NCBI GenBank assembly: GCA_025352045.1
Contig: JANXUD010000072.1
Coordinates: 1-64,000 of the forward strand
Direction of reading: 5' to 3'
Origin: Gammaproteobacteria bacterium
Lineage (GTDB): Bacteria > Pseudomonadota > Gammaproteobacteria > Xanthomonadales > Xanthomonadaceae
Length of the DNA: 64,000 nucleotides
A program made the translations under genes and the position numbers. The notes beneath the pieces are model-generated. The model was not told the origin of the DNA. It searched no databases and saw only the letters and a list, made by a program, of their open reading frames with translations. Below, piece by piece: positions 15,178-25,143 of the stretch. Numbering within the stretch: the stretch's first letter is position 1; every line of letters starts with the position of its first letter.

Positions 15178-15546
15178 ATGGCCCGCATCCTGATTGTTGA
15201 TGATTCCCCGTCCCAGCTCATGGGCATGAAACGCATCGTGGAAAAACTGGGCCATGAAGCGGTGACGGCGGAAGACGGCGCCGCGGGCGTCGAGGCAGCC
15301 AAGGCCAACCTGCCCGACCTGATCCTGATGGACGTGGTGATGCCCAACCTCAATGGGTTCCAGGCCACGCGCGCGATTTCCAAGGAAGCCACCACCGCGC
15401 AGATCCCGGTCGTGCTGGTCACCACCAAGGACCAGGAGACCGACAAGGTCTGGGGCATGCGCCAGGGCGCCAAGGCCTACATCACCAAGCCCTTCACCGA
15501 GAACCAGCTGGTGGAAGTGATCAACTCGCTGCTCGTGCCGGGCTGA
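15178..15546 (+). CDS. pilH: Single-domain response regulator, PilH-like
   Basis: 122-residue CheY-type receiver with no output domain. Closest by eye to PilH, which tunes the Chp/Pil chemosensory system controlling twitching motility. The VTTKDQETDKVWGMRQGAKA stretch is nearly identical to P. aeruginosa PilH. Conserved acidic pair in VDDSPSQ, phospho-acceptor Asp in LILMDVVMPNLNG (Asp52), Thr and Lys in VTT and ITKPF. No pilG, pilI or pilJ gene lies beside it, so it is an orphan copy here. It has its own candidate promoter and a strong terminator. Confidence 0.82.
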   Translation: MARILIVDDSPSQLMGMKRIVEKLGHEAVTAEDGAAGVEAAKANLPDLILMDVVMPNLNGFQATRAISKEATTAQIPVVLVTTKDQETDKVWGMRQGAKAYITKPFTENQLVEVINSLLVPG

Positions 15547-15567
15547 GTCTGGCGCGCCGCGGCAACG

Positions 15568-15596
15568 AAAAAGCCAGGCTTTCGCCTGGCTTTTTT
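15568..15596 (+). terminator. Rho-independent terminator after the pilH-like gene
   Basis: 12-bp perfect stem (15568-15579 with 15584-15595), tetraloop TTTC, T6 tail. Its A5 left arm gives it some bidirectional character, so it may also stop transcription of the convergent cbpA gene. Confidence 0.92.
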
Positions 15597-15629
15597 GCAT
15601 CCGGGGACGGGACGCCGAAAGCGGAGGCG

Positions 15630-16544
15630 CTAGCGCGCCTTGCCCGCGAAGGCCTCCGCAAGCCGCTGGTAGGCGTCGCGCTGGGCAGCGCTTTCCGGCT
15701 TCGGCGTACTGACTTCGAGCTCGACGATCTGGTCGCCCGCCGCCGGCTTGCCCGGCAGGCCACGACCGCGCAGGCGCAGCTTGCGCCCGCTGTCCGAGCC
15801 CTCCGGCACGCGCAGCTCCACGCGCCCGCCCAAGGTCGGCACGCTCAGCGTCGTGCCCAGCGCCGCCTCCCAGGGCGTGACCTGCGCGGTATAGAGGATG
15901 TTGCGTCCGTCCACTTCGAACTCGCCGTGCGGGCGATAGTCGATTTCCAGCAGCAGGTCGCCGCGATGCGCCGTCGGGCCCTGCCCCTGCCCGGCAAGGC
16001 GGATCACCTGGCCGGGACGGATGCCGACGGGAATCTTCACCTCGAGGGTGCGGCCGTCCACCGAAATCGCCTGGGCGCCGCCGGAATAGGCGATCTCCAG
16101 CGGGATGGCGAGCTTGGCGCGGGTGTCGCCCTGCGGCGCCTGGCGCGCGCGCGCGGCGCCCCGTCCTGCGCCGCCGAACAGCGATTCGAAGAAATCACTG
16201 AAGCCCTCGCCGCCGCCCTGGTCGAAGCGGAAGCCCTGGCCATTGCCGCCGCCGAAGCCACCGAAGCCGCCCTGCCCGCCAGCGGATCCGAAATCCGGGG
16301 GCGGGCGGAAATCCTCGCCCGGACGGTAGCCTTGCGCGCGCAACTGGTCGTAGGCGGCGCGCTTTTCCTTGTCGCGCAGCACCTCGTAGGCCTCGTTCAC
16401 CGACTTGAAGCGCTCCTCGGCGCCTTTTTCCTTGCTGACGTCGGGGTGGTACTTGCGGGCAAGCCGGCGGTAGGCGGTCTTCAGCTCCGCCTCGCCAGCG
16501 CCCGGCTCAACGCCCAACGCCTCGTAATAATCCTTGAACTGCAT
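15630..16544 (-). CDS. cbpA: Curved DNA-binding protein / DnaJ-class co-chaperone
   Basis: 304-residue type II J-domain protein that stimulates DnaK ATPase; E. coli CbpA also binds curved DNA and the nucleoid. J domain 1-70 with the HPD motif at residues 33-35. A Gly/Phe-rich region (about 82-125, with many GG/FGG repeats) follows, then two C-terminal beta domains. No CxxCxGxG zinc repeats, which separates it from DnaJ. The ATG at 16544 matches the family start ([12 protein letters not shown]). It lies 71 bases downstream of hsp20 on the same strand, forming a small chaperone unit. Confidence 0.92.
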   Translation of the reverse strand: MQFKDYYEALGVEPGAGEAELKTAYRRLARKYHPDVSKEKGAEERFKSVNEAYEVLRDKEKRAAYDQLRAQGYRPGEDFRPPPDFGSAGGQGGFGGFGGGNGQGFRFDQGGGEGFSDFFESLFGGAGRGAARARQAPQGDTRAKLAIPLEIAYSGGAQAISVDGRTLEVKIPVGIRPGQVIRLAGQGQGPTAHRGDLLLEIDYRPHGEFEVDGRNILYTAQVTPWEAALGTTLSVPTLGGRVELRVPEGSDSGRKLRLRGRGLPGKPAAGDQIVELEVSTPKPESAAQRDAYQRLAEAFAGKAR

Positions 16545-16561
16545 CTTTGGCTCCAGCGAAA

Positions 16562-16589
16562 AGGCCCGCGGAAGCGATCCCGCGGGCCT
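16562..16589 (-). terminator. Hairpin between hsp20 and cbpA
   Basis: 10-bp perfect stem (16562-16571 with 16580-16589), 8-base loop. On the minus strand it is followed by only four T residues. It can act as a partial terminator after hsp20, lowering read-through into cbpA. Confidence 0.55.
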
Positions 16590-16615
16590 CATTCTACGTC
16601 CGCCCGGCGTAACGC

Positions 16616-17065
16616 CTACTGCACGTTGATCCGGCGCGGGGTGGTTTCCGGGCGCTTGGGGATGGCTATCTCCAGCACGCCATGGCGACCGGTCGCGCTG
16701 ATGCCATCCGGGTTGGCACTCTCGGGCAGGGCGAAGCGGCGATAGAACACGCCGTGCGCGCGCTCGACGCGCGAATAGCGCTCGCCTTCGCTCTTTTCCT
16801 CGGCGCGGCGTTCGCCCCGGATGGAGAGCACGCCCCTGTCCATGTTGACCTCGATCGCCGCCGGGTCAACGCCCGGCAGGTCGGCCAGGATCAGGAAGCG
16901 GTCCTGCTCTTCCTTGATGTCCACGCGCGGAATCCACTGGCTGGTGACGACGCTGGATGCGTCGGCCTCGGGCTGGCTGGAAAAGAAGCGGTCGAAAACC
17001 TGCTTGATCTCGTCCTGCAGGGGGTGCTGGGCGGCGTGGTGCCACCCGATCTGGCGCTGTCGCAT
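16616..17065 (-). CDS. Small heat shock protein, Hsp20 family
   Basis: 149-residue alpha-crystallin-type holdase that binds unfolding proteins. The alpha-crystallin domain spans about 45-138: [20 protein letters not shown], the [18 protein letters not shown] strand and GVLEIAIPK. The C-terminal tail ends RRINVQ, where INV matches the I-x-I/V oligomerisation motif. The ATG at 17065 is chosen over a codon 30 bases upstream because AGGAGC sits 8 bases before it. A sigma-32-like promoter is found upstream at 17114-17142, consistent with heat induction. Confidence 0.92.
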   Translation of the reverse strand: MRQRQIGWHHAAQHPLQDEIKQVFDRFFSSQPEADASSVVTSQWIPRVDIKEEQDRFLILADLPGVDPAAIEVNMDRGVLSIRGERRAEEKSEGERYSRVERAHGVFYRRFALPESANPDGISATGRHGVLEIAIPKRPETTPRRINVQ

Positions 17066-17113
17066 GGTCTTGCTCCTGTGTCGTGGGCGCGGCACGTCGG
17101 CCGCGATGGCTGG

Positions 17114-17142
17114 AACATGCGTTCGGTTAGCTGGGATTCAAG
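17114..17142 (-). promoter_or_regulatory. Sigma-32-like heat-shock promoter of hsp20
   Basis: Read on the minus strand: CTTGAAT (17142-17136), 13 bases, then ACGCATGTT (17122-17114). This resembles the CTTGAAA ... CCCCATnT heat-shock consensus. The implied start near 17107 leaves about 40 bases of leader before the Hsp20 ATG. Confidence 0.55.
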
Positions 17143-17198
17143 GCTGCCCGCGCCAAATCCGTTTAGACTGCATTCCACTTCTTGAATGCGAGGCGGCA

Positions 17199-17681
17199 AT
17201 GACGATCCAGGTCGGCGACACCATCCCCGAGGCAACCGTCAACGAACTGCAGGACGGCGTCCAGGCAATTGGCACGGGCGAGCTGTTCGCCGGGAAGAAG
17301 GTCGTCCTGTTCGCCGTGCCCGGCGCCTTCACGCCCACCTGCTCGGCCAAGCACCTGCCCGGCTACGTCCAGCACATGGCCGACTTCGCCGAGCGCGGCA
17401 TCGAACTGGCCTGCCTGTCCGTCAACGACGCCTTCGTGATGGGCGCCTGGTCCCGCGACCAGGCCGTCCCGGCCGGCTTGCACATGCTGGCCGACGGCAA
17501 CGGCGCCTTCACCCGGGCGCTGGGCCTGGAACTGGACGCCACGCCCTTCGGCATGGGACTGCGCGCCAAGCGCTTCGCCCTGTATGCCGAGGACGGCGTG
17601 GTCCGCCAACTGCACGTCGAGGCGCCGGGAGAGTTCAAGGTCTCCTCGGCCGAATACGTCCTCGAACACCTGCCCGCCTGA
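17199..17681 (+). CDS. Peroxiredoxin, Prx5/AhpE-like redoxin
   Basis: 160-residue thiol peroxidase of the Prx5 subgroup. Peroxidatic Cys48 lies in PGAFTPTCSAKH, the exact Prx5 signature. The FGMGLRAKRFALYAEDGVV strand and the EAPGEFKVSSAE tail fit the family. There is no fused glutaredoxin domain and no clear resolving Cys, so an external reductant is expected. The ATG at 17199 has GAGGCGG upstream. Divergent from hsp20, sharing a 133-base control region; a possible -10 (TAGACT, 17163-17168) is weak. Confidence 0.93.
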   Translation: MTIQVGDTIPEATVNELQDGVQAIGTGELFAGKKVVLFAVPGAFTPTCSAKHLPGYVQHMADFAERGIELACLSVNDAFVMGAWSRDQAVPAGLHMLADGNGAFTRALGLELDATPFGMGLRAKRFALYAEDGVVRQLHVEAPGEFKVSSAEYVLEHLPA

Positions 17682-17754
17682 TTCGTTGGGCGCCCGTTAC
17701 GTTCCGGCTTCCCATACTGAACGGAACTTCCCCACCCACCCCACGGAGCCAACC

Positions 17755-18153
17755 ATGAAGAACATCCTGATGGCCAGCCTGCTATCCCTGGCGGCGCTGT
17801 TCGCAGCCCCGCAGGCCCAGGCCTATTGCAACAACTGCGGTCACGTCACCAACATCGAGGCCTACACCGGGCACCGCTCCGGCACGGGCGGCGCGGTTGC
17901 AGGCGCAGTCGTGGGCGGACTGGTCGGCAACCAGGTCGGCGGCGGCTCGGGCAAGACGCTGGCGACGGTCGCTGGTGCGGTTGGCGGCGCCTATGCCGGC
18001 AAGCACATCGCCGAGAACTCGGAGAAGACCCGCTATCGCGTCACCGTGCGCCTGGATGACGGACACTCGGAAACGGTGACCCAGTCCAGCGTGGGCAACC
18101 TGCACGTGGGCAGCGCGGTCAAGATCAAGAACGGCAAGGCCGTACACCTCTAA
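17755..18153 (+). CDS. Secreted glycine-zipper 2TM-domain protein
   Basis: 132 residues. Signal peptide 1-23 ending AQA, then CNNC (25-28). A glycine-zipper segment (42-84) has regular GxxxG spacing, as in GGAVAGAVVGGLVGNQVGGG. A C-terminal beta region follows (TRYRVTVRLDDG, VGSAVKIKNGKAV). This layout is shared with SlyB/RcsF-neighbour-type outer-membrane proteins of unknown role. ATG at 17755 begins a good signal peptide. Ends just before a long terminator. Confidence 0.85.
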   Translation: MKNILMASLLSLAALFAAPQAQAYCNNCGHVTNIEAYTGHRSGTGGAVAGAVVGGLVGNQVGGGSGKTLATVAGAVGGAYAGKHIAENSEKTRYRVTVRLDDGHSETVTQSSVGNLHVGSAVKIKNGKAVHL

Positions 18154-18168
18154 GCAAACGCTTCAAGC

Positions 18169-18227
18169 AAGGGGCCAGCGTGGTCGGTTGCCTCGGGCAA
18201 TCGGCGACGCTGGCCCCTTCTTTTTTT
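18169..18227 (+). terminator. Long terminator with nested hairpin
   Basis: 13-bp outer stem (18169-18181 with 18207-18219) followed by CT7. The 25-base loop holds an inner stem TTGCC/GGCAA (18188-18192 with 18196-18200). Ends the glycine-zipper gene; the convergent gene at 18275 also runs into it from the other side. Confidence 0.88.
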
Positions 18228-18274
18228 GTACTCGGCTGGTTCGGCTACGCGCGCCCGGTCCGGGTCCTGCGTGC

Positions 18275-19081
18275 CTATTTGGGTGCGGTGGTCGCGACCG
18301 GCAGTTTCTGCGCCAGGTGCGTTGCCGCGGCCACCTTCGAGATCGGCGTCATCTGCAAGGCGGAATCGGCCATGTCCAGGCCCAGTCCCTGCCCCGCCGT
18401 GCGGGCGCGCAACAGTCGCGGGAAGTCCACGTCCACATACCCCATCGGCGCGCCGTCGGCGGAGAACGCCATGCCGGGCACGCCATCCACCAGCAGCAGG
18501 GTCTTGGGCGTGTGCGTCTCGCCGATCACGGACCCGATCCGGAACACCGGCACGCCGCCCCATTCATCGGAGGTGCGCAGCAGGGAGAAAAAGGTCATGC
18601 CGGGCTCAGCCACGACACCCTCGTCGAGGTTGACGAAGCTCAGCCCCGCCGGCGGCTTGCGCAGGCGCAACCAGGCCAGGCCGATCTGGGTGTCGCGGGT
18701 GACCAGGTCCGCGGGCAACCAGTCCTCGCTGCCCGCAAGGCGCACGCGGAACTCGCTGGACTTGGCCACGGGCGCCGCGCCCTGCCCGGCCGACGAGCCC
18801 ATCAACTGCTTGAAATCCATCGAGACGGCGCGGTCGGGCACCAGCAGCAGGCCATCGGCGCTGACCAGCAGGGCTTGGGTGCGGTCTTCGATCCGCTCTT
18901 CCTTGCCCGAGGTGGTCACCGACATCACGAACTTGACGGTCACCACCGCGTCGCCGTGCTTGGCGGTCAGCGACCGGTAGATCGGGCGGTAATCCTGCAC
19001 GCCCGATTGCGCCAGCGCAGCGGGCGCCGCGATCGCGCAGCACAATGCCAGGGAGATGAGCCAGGGGGCGGTGCGCTTCAT
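18275..19081 (-). CDS. Inactive trypsin-fold (HtrA-like) periplasmic protein
   Basis: 268 residues with a signal peptide (cleavage near ALA-QSG, 22-25). By eye the body aligns with the protease domain of the HtrA gene just upstream: ALLVSADGLLLVPDRAV against TVVSAQGHIATNAHV, LPADLVTRDTQIGLAWLRL against LPAKLVGTDTLSDLAVLQV, and VDGVPGMAFSADGAPMGYV against APGNSGGPLVDLNGRIVGV. All three catalytic positions are lost: His to Arg/Ala (84-85), Asp to Gly134, Ser to Pro/Gly (202-203). No PDZ domain follows. The ATG overlaps the HtrA stop (ATGA, 19078-19081), so the two are made together. Likely a pseudoprotease partner; this is inference. Confidence 0.8.
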   Translation of the reverse strand: MKRTAPWLISLALCCAIAAPAALAQSGVQDYRPIYRSLTAKHGDAVVTVKFVMSVTTSGKEERIEDRTQALLVSADGLLLVPDRAVSMDFKQLMGSSAGQGAAPVAKSSEFRVRLAGSEDWLPADLVTRDTQIGLAWLRLRKPPAGLSFVNLDEGVVAEPGMTFFSLLRTSDEWGGVPVFRIGSVIGETHTPKTLLLVDGVPGMAFSADGAPMGYVDVDFPRLLRARTAGQGLGLDMADSALQMTPISKVAAATHLAQKLPVATTAPK

Positions 19082-21174
19082 CGTGCGGACTCCGGTGCGT
19101 CGGCGTTGAGCCAGTAGCGTTCGAGGAACAGGATCTTGGTCTGGTTGCCGCGGATCACCGTCAGCGGGATCAGCCCGTCTTGGCGCGCCGCCAGGGCCTG
19201 TTCCAGTGCCCGCGACAGTTCGGTCGGGTCGTGCACTTCGGTGTCGCCCAGGCGGACGATCACGTCGGAGCGCCGCAGGTGCGACAGGCCGGCGGCGCCG
19301 CCGCTTTCCACGCCATCCACGAACACGCCTTGCGCGGTGCTGGGCAGGCGCAGGCCGACCCGGTCGTAGAAGCCCAGTTCGCGCAACTGCGCGCGCAGCC
19401 GGCCGATGGCCAGGGTGCGCAGGCCGGAGGTTTCGGTGGGCGACGGCGCGGCGGTGACATCGAACTGCACGGGCTTGCCGGCGCGCACGGCGCCGAACTT
19501 GCCCTTCGCGGACACGTCGAGGTCGTGCACGCGCTGGTCGAATTCCTCGGAAGAAACGTCATTGCTGGGCTTGAGCGCCTCGCCATTGAGCGAGACCAGC
19601 AGGTCGCCGACGTGCGCGCCGGCCGACCCCAGCGGGCTGCCTGGATAGATGCGCGCGATGCGGTAGCCGGCGCCCGGCAGCCCGACTTCCTTGGCCAGCG
19701 ATCCGGTGAACGGCTGCACTTCGACGCCGACCCAGCTCTTGGGCAGTTCGGGCAGCGGGTCGTGGCCCTGGTCGCCCTGCTGTGGCTTGAGCAGGCTCAG
19801 GCGCTGCTCGCCATCACTCTCCAGTTGCAGCACCAGCGGCTTGTCTTCGCTCGCGCCCGCTGCCGCGCCGAGCAGGTCGGTGAGCTTGGTCACCGGCTTG
19901 CCATTGATCGCGCTGATCACCATGCCCGCTTCGATTTCGGGACGGGCCACCGCAGCCGGGCCGCCCGGCTTGACGCCGGTGACGAGCACGCCGGAGCGCG
20001 CCTCCAGGTTGCGCCGCTTGCCCATCTCGGGCGTGAGCTCGGACGCGGAAATCCCGTAGGCGGCGAGCGCCAGCTCGTTGCCGCGTTCCACCCGCTGCGC
20101 CTGGGCGACCAGGGCGATGTCCTGCTGGCGCCCGCCGCGCTCGATGCGCAGCGCCACCTTCGAGTCGATCGGCAGTTCGGCGATGGCCTGCTGCACGCGC
20201 GGCACGTCGACCGGTTGCAGCGCGGTGATCTGTTGGCCATTGAGGCTGACGATGCGATCGCCGGCGCGCAGGCCCGCCTTTTCGGGCGGCGACCCGCGCT
20301 CGACCGAGTTGACCAGCACGCCTTCGGTGAACGGCGTGCCCTTGAGCGAGCGGATGCGGAAGCCCAGCGACACGCGGTCAACGCGGCCCTTGGCGATCAG
20401 GGTACTGACGATGCGCCCGGCCTCGGCGCCGGGGATGGCGAAGGCCAGGTCGCCGCCGACGATCATGCCGCGCGTGTTGACGCCGACGATGCGGCCGTTG
20501 AGGTCCACCAGCGGGCCGCCGGAATTGCCCGGCGCGATCGAGGCGTCGTGCTGGATCCAGGCGTAGTAGCGCCCGGTCGGCTCGTCCTCGCTGAGGGAAT
20601 CCTCGTATTCGGCTTCGTCATCGAACAGCGACACCAGCAGGCGGCGCGGGTTGTTGACCACGCCCATGCTCATGGAGTTGGACAGGCCCCAGGGCGCGCC
20701 CATGGCCAGCACCGTGTCGCCGGGCTTCAGGTCGAGCTCGGTGGCGAATTCGGCGTAGGCGAAGGTTTCAGGGTGCGGCGGCTGCACCTGCAGCACCGCC
20801 AGGTCGGACAGGGTGTCGGTGCCCACCAGCTTGGCGGGCAGCTCGCGGCCGTCGGCGAAAACGATGCGGAAGCTCTTGCCGTTCTGGGTGACGTGCGCAT
20901 TGGTGGCGATGTGCCCCTGGGCGCTGACCACGGTGCCGCTGCCGCTTGAAACGCTCAGCGTTGGTCCACCTTGGCGATAGTCCTGGCGCACGGTGAGGAT
21001 GCTGACCACCACCGGCAGGACATGGTCACGCGCCGCGGCGATGCGGCTGGCCTCGACGGGGGCCTGCGGCGCAACCGGATCGGCGAAGGCGGGCGAGGCG
21101 AACACGGCGAGCAACAGCGCGGCGAAGAGCGGCGCGACCAGCGCGCAGCGGAAACGAATCGAAAGGATCGGCAT
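19078..21174 (-). CDS. HtrA/DegP-like serine protease with several PDZ domains
   Basis: 698-residue periplasmic protease. Signal peptide 1-31 (ending SPAFA). Trypsin-like domain about 50-260 with an intact triad: His94 in TNAHV, Asp124 in TLSDLAVL, Ser218 in APGNSGGPLVD. A long acidic insert in loop LA-like position (FDDEAEYEDSLSEDEPTG, 184-201) is unusual. At least three, probably four, PDZ-type repeats follow: TEGVLVNSVERGSPPEKAGL, SGVLVTGVKPGGPA, GYRIARIYPGSPLGSAG and GVFVDGVESGGAAG. Standard DegP has two and about 475 residues. 130 bases downstream of gyrA and coupled to the inactive homologue. Confidence 0.88.
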   Translation of the reverse strand: MPILSIRFRCALVAPLFAALLLAVFASPAFADPVAPQAPVEASRIAAARDHVLPVVVSILTVRQDYRQGGPTLSVSSGSGTVVSAQGHIATNAHVTQNGKSFRIVFADGRELPAKLVGTDTLSDLAVLQVQPPHPETFAYAEFATELDLKPGDTVLAMGAPWGLSNSMSMGVVNNPRRLLVSLFDDEAEYEDSLSEDEPTGRYYAWIQHDASIAPGNSGGPLVDLNGRIVGVNTRGMIVGGDLAFAIPGAEAGRIVSTLIAKGRVDRVSLGFRIRSLKGTPFTEGVLVNSVERGSPPEKAGLRAGDRIVSLNGQQITALQPVDVPRVQQAIAELPIDSKVALRIERGGRQQDIALVAQAQRVERGNELALAAYGISASELTPEMGKRRNLEARSGVLVTGVKPGGPAAVARPEIEAGMVISAINGKPVTKLTDLLGAAAGASEDKPLVLQLESDGEQRLSLLKPQQGDQGHDPLPELPKSWVGVEVQPFTGSLAKEVGLPGAGYRIARIYPGSPLGSAGAHVGDLLVSLNGEALKPSNDVSSEEFDQRVHDLDVSAKGKFGAVRAGKPVQFDVTAAPSPTETSGLRTLAIGRLRAQLRELGFYDRVGLRLPSTAQGVFVDGVESGGAAGLSHLRRSDVIVRLGDTEVHDPTELSRALEQALAARQDGLIPLTVIRGNQTKILFLERYWLNADAPESAR

Positions 21175-21304
21175 GGGAACCCCGGGGGACTGCAGCCAAG
21201 CTTAGGCCACAGACCCCGGTGAAATCCACGGAAAAAGCATCGCGTTTTGCGCCAAAGCGACGGAAAGCGGCCAGACAGCCGCCTTCCGGGTGCGAAGCGG
21301 CGGC

Positions 21305-23914
21305 TCAGTCCACCGCCGGCTGCGCCTCGCCCGCGGTCCCGTCCGGGTCAGGCGTCGCAGCGTCCAGCGCGGGCAGTTCGTCCACCTCGACCACGTCCAG
21401 CCGCTCGACCGCGATCAGCTTCTCGTCGCCGGCCACGCGCATCAGCGTGACACCCTGCGTGTTGCGCCCGACCTGGGACACTTCCGAGGCGCGGGTGCGC
21501 ACCAGGGTGCCCTGGTCGGATATCAGCAGGATCTCGTGGCGCTCTGTGAGCTGGATCGCGCCCACCAGCTTGCCATTGCGATCGCTGGTCTGCAGGGCGA
21601 TCACGCCCTGGGTGCCGCGGCCCTTGCGCGGATATTCCGCCTGCCCGGTGCGCTTGCCGAAGCCCTTCTCGCTGGCGGTGAGGATGTCGCCCTCGCCGTC
21701 CACCACGATCATGCTCACGACGCGTTCGCCGCCGGCCACGCGCATGCCGCGCACGCCGGTGGCGGTGCGGCCCATCGAGCGCACCTCGTTCTCGGCGAAG
21801 CGCACGGCCTTGCCGTTGGAGGCGAACAGCATCACGTCGCTCTTGCCGCAAGTGAGCTGCACGTCGACCAGGGCGTCGCCTTCGTCCAGGTTGATCGCCC
21901 AGATGCCGATCGAGCGCGGGCGCGAGTAGTCCGACAGCGGCGTCTTCTTGACCGTGCCGTCGCGGGTGGCGAAGAACACGAAGCGGTCGTCGCTGTAGTC
22001 GCGCACCGGCAGCACCGCCTGCACCTTCTCCCCGTCCTGCAGCGGGATCCAGTTGATGATCGGGCGGCCGCGGGAATTCGGGCCGGCGTCCGGCAGCTGG
22101 TAGACCTTGAGCCAGAACACCCGGCCGGCGCTGGTGAAGGTGAGCAGGGTGTCGTGCGTGTTGACCACCCACAGGCGCTCGACGAAGTCCTCTTCCTTCA
22201 CCGCCGTGGCCGACCGGCCCTTGCCGCCGCGCTTCTGCGCGCGATAGGCGGTGGTCGGCTGGCGCTTGGCGTAACCGGCGTGGCTCAGGGTGACGACGAC
22301 GTCCTCGGACTCGATCAGGTCGAGCACGTCCAGGTCTTCCTCGCCGGCGCGGATCTCGGTGCGGCGCGCATCGCCGAATTCCTCGACCAGGTTGTGCAGC
22401 TCGGTGCGGATGACGTCCAGGAGCACATCGGGATTTTCAAGGATCCGGATCAGCCCGGCGATGGTGTCGAGCAGGGCACGGTATTCGTCGGTCAGCTTTT
22501 CCTGTTCCAGCCCGGTAAGGCGGTTCAGGCGCATCTCCAGGATTTCCTTGGCCTGGACCTCGGTCAGGCGGTAGCCGTCGCTGAGCAGGCCGAACTCCTC
22601 GCCCAGGTCTTCGGGCCGCGATGCACCAGAGCCGGCGGCGGCCAGCAACGCGCTCACCAGCCCCGGGTCCCAGCGCTTGTCGAGCATGCGGTCGCGCGCG
22701 ACCTGCGGGCTTTCCGAGGTCTTGATCAGCTCGATCATCTCGTCGATGTTGGCCAGCGCGACGGTCAGGCCTTCGAGGATGTGGGCGCGGGCGCGGGCCT
22801 TGCGCAGCTCGAAGATGGTGCGGCGCGTGACCACCTCGCGGCGGTGGCGAACGAAGGCCTCCAGCATCTGCTTGAGGTTGAGCAGCTGCGGCCGGCCGTC
22901 CACCAAGGCGACCATGTTGATGCCGAACACGCTCTCCATCGGTGTCTGCTGGTAGAGGTTGTTGAGCACCACCTCGGCCGACTCGTTGCGCTTGACCTCG
23001 ATGTAGATGCGCATCCCGTCCTTGTCGGACTCGTCGCGCAGCTCGGTGATGCCCTCGATCTTCTTTTCCTTGACCAGCTCGGCGATCTTTTCAATGAGCC
23101 GTGCCTTGTTCACCTGGTACGGCAGCTCGGTGACGATGATGGATTCGCGGCCGCTGTCCTCGTTGACCTCGACCGCCGCCCGCGCCTTCATGCGCACCCG
23201 GCCGCGGCCGGTGTGGTAGGCGGCGTGGATGCCGGCGGCGCCGTTGATGATGCCCGCGGTCGGGAAGTCGGGGCCCGGCACGAACTCCATCAGCTCGGAG
23301 ATGGTGATCGCCGGCTCGTCGATCAGGGCGATGGTGGCGCGCACCACTTCGCCGAGGTTGTGCGGCGGGATATTGGTGGCCATGCCGACGGCGATGCCGG
23401 CGGAGCCGTTGATGAGCAGGTTCGGCACCCGGGTCGGCATGACCGTGGGCTCGAGTTCCTTCTCGTCGTAGTTGGGTTGGAAGTCGACCGTGTCCTTGTC
23501 GATGTCCGCCATCAGCTGGTGGGTGAGGCGCGACATGCGCGCCTCGGTGTAACGCATGGCTGCGGCGGAATCGCCGTCGACCGAGCCGAAGTTGCCCTGC
23601 CCGTCCACCAGCAGGTAGCGCAGCGAAAACGGCTGCGCCATGCGCACCAGGGTGTCGTACACCGACTGGTCGCCGTGCGGGTGGTATTTACCGATGACAT
23701 CACCAACGATTCGGGCGGACTTGTAGTAGGGCTTGTTGGAATGCGCGCCAAGCTCGTGCATGGCGTACAGGACGCGACGGTGGACCGGCTTCAGGCCGTC
23801 GCGGACGTCGGGAAGCGCGCGCCCCACGATCACGCTCATCGCGTAATCGAGGTAGCTGCGGCGCATCTCGTCCTCGAGGTTGACCGGGATGATTTCCTTC
23901 GCGAGATCTGCCAT
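21305..23914 (-). CDS. gyrA: DNA gyrase subunit A
   Basis: 869-residue breakage-reunion subunit of gyrase, which introduces negative supercoils with GyrB. N-terminal block [20 protein letters not shown] and the catalytic Tyr in [11 protein letters not shown] (about residue 122). The C-terminal beta-pinwheel contains a GyrA box, RAQKRGGKG. In the quinolone-resistance region, [13 protein letters not shown] places Gln at position 83, where E. coli has Ser, while Asp87 is kept. ATG at 23914 is preceded by an extended -10 box. C-terminal tail is acidic ([16 protein letters not shown]). Confidence 0.98.
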   Translation of the reverse strand: MADLAKEIIPVNLEDEMRRSYLDYAMSVIVGRALPDVRDGLKPVHRRVLYAMHELGAHSNKPYYKSARIVGDVIGKYHPHGDQSVYDTLVRMAQPFSLRYLLVDGQGNFGSVDGDSAAAMRYTEARMSRLTHQLMADIDKDTVDFQPNYDEKELEPTVMPTRVPNLLINGSAGIAVGMATNIPPHNLGEVVRATIALIDEPAITISELMEFVPGPDFPTAGIINGAAGIHAAYHTGRGRVRMKARAAVEVNEDSGRESIIVTELPYQVNKARLIEKIAELVKEKKIEGITELRDESDKDGMRIYIEVKRNESAEVVLNNLYQQTPMESVFGINMVALVDGRPQLLNLKQMLEAFVRHRREVVTRRTIFELRKARARAHILEGLTVALANIDEMIELIKTSESPQVARDRMLDKRWDPGLVSALLAAAGSGASRPEDLGEEFGLLSDGYRLTEVQAKEILEMRLNRLTGLEQEKLTDEYRALLDTIAGLIRILENPDVLLDVIRTELHNLVEEFGDARRTEIRAGEEDLDVLDLIESEDVVVTLSHAGYAKRQPTTAYRAQKRGGKGRSATAVKEEDFVERLWVVNTHDTLLTFTSAGRVFWLKVYQLPDAGPNSRGRPIINWIPLQDGEKVQAVLPVRDYSDDRFVFFATRDGTVKKTPLSDYSRPRSIGIWAINLDEGDALVDVQLTCGKSDVMLFASNGKAVRFAENEVRSMGRTATGVRGMRVAGGERVVSMIVVDGEGDILTASEKGFGKRTGQAEYPRKGRGTQGVIALQTSDRNGKLVGAIQLTERHEILLISDQGTLVRTRASEVSQVGRNTQGVTLMRVAGDEKLIAVERLDVVEVDELPALDAATPDPDGTAGEAQPAVD

Positions 23915-23986
23915 TCAGGAGTCCGTTTTCGACGCGATTCGGGCCCGTCCGGAGGGCTCCGGAGGGAGGTGCTGCAAAGAGCGGGA

Positions 23987-23995
23987 ATTGTAGCA
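23987..23995 (-). promoter_or_regulatory. Extended -10 promoter element of gyrA
   Basis: Minus-strand TGCTACAAT, an extended -10 with one mismatch from TGnTATAAT, about 73 bases upstream of the gyrA ATG. No clear -35, as is usual with extended -10 promoters. Confidence 0.5.
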
Positions 23996-24042
23996 AATCG
24001 CGGCCCCTTCCGCAGGCCCGATTGCCCGGAAAAATCAGGGAT

Positions 24043-25113
<1,071 letters not shown>

Positions 25114-25118
25114 GCCTT

Positions 25119-25124
25119 AGTGTA
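25119..25124 (-). promoter_or_regulatory. Candidate -10 of mtnA (leaderless layout)
   Basis: Minus-strand TACACT ends 5 bases upstream of the mtnA ATG, which would put transcription start at or next to the A of ATG. The ribosome-site sequence is absent. Confidence 0.45.
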
Positions 25125-25131
25125 GCCGGGG

Positions 25132-25137
25132 TATGCT
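25132..25137 (+). promoter_or_regulatory. Candidate -10 of the 25144 gene (leaderless layout)
   Basis: TATGCT ends 6 bases upstream of the ATG at 25144. The whole divergent gap is 30 bases, so the promoter must lie here or inside mtnA. Confidence 0.45.
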
Positions 25138-25143
25138 CCGCCC

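Noticed and set aside
21240-21305. Intrinsic terminator after gyrA
   Set aside because: AGCCGCC/GGCGGCT can pair around a 15-base loop, but the following minus-strand bases have no T run. Read-through towards the HtrA gene is possible.
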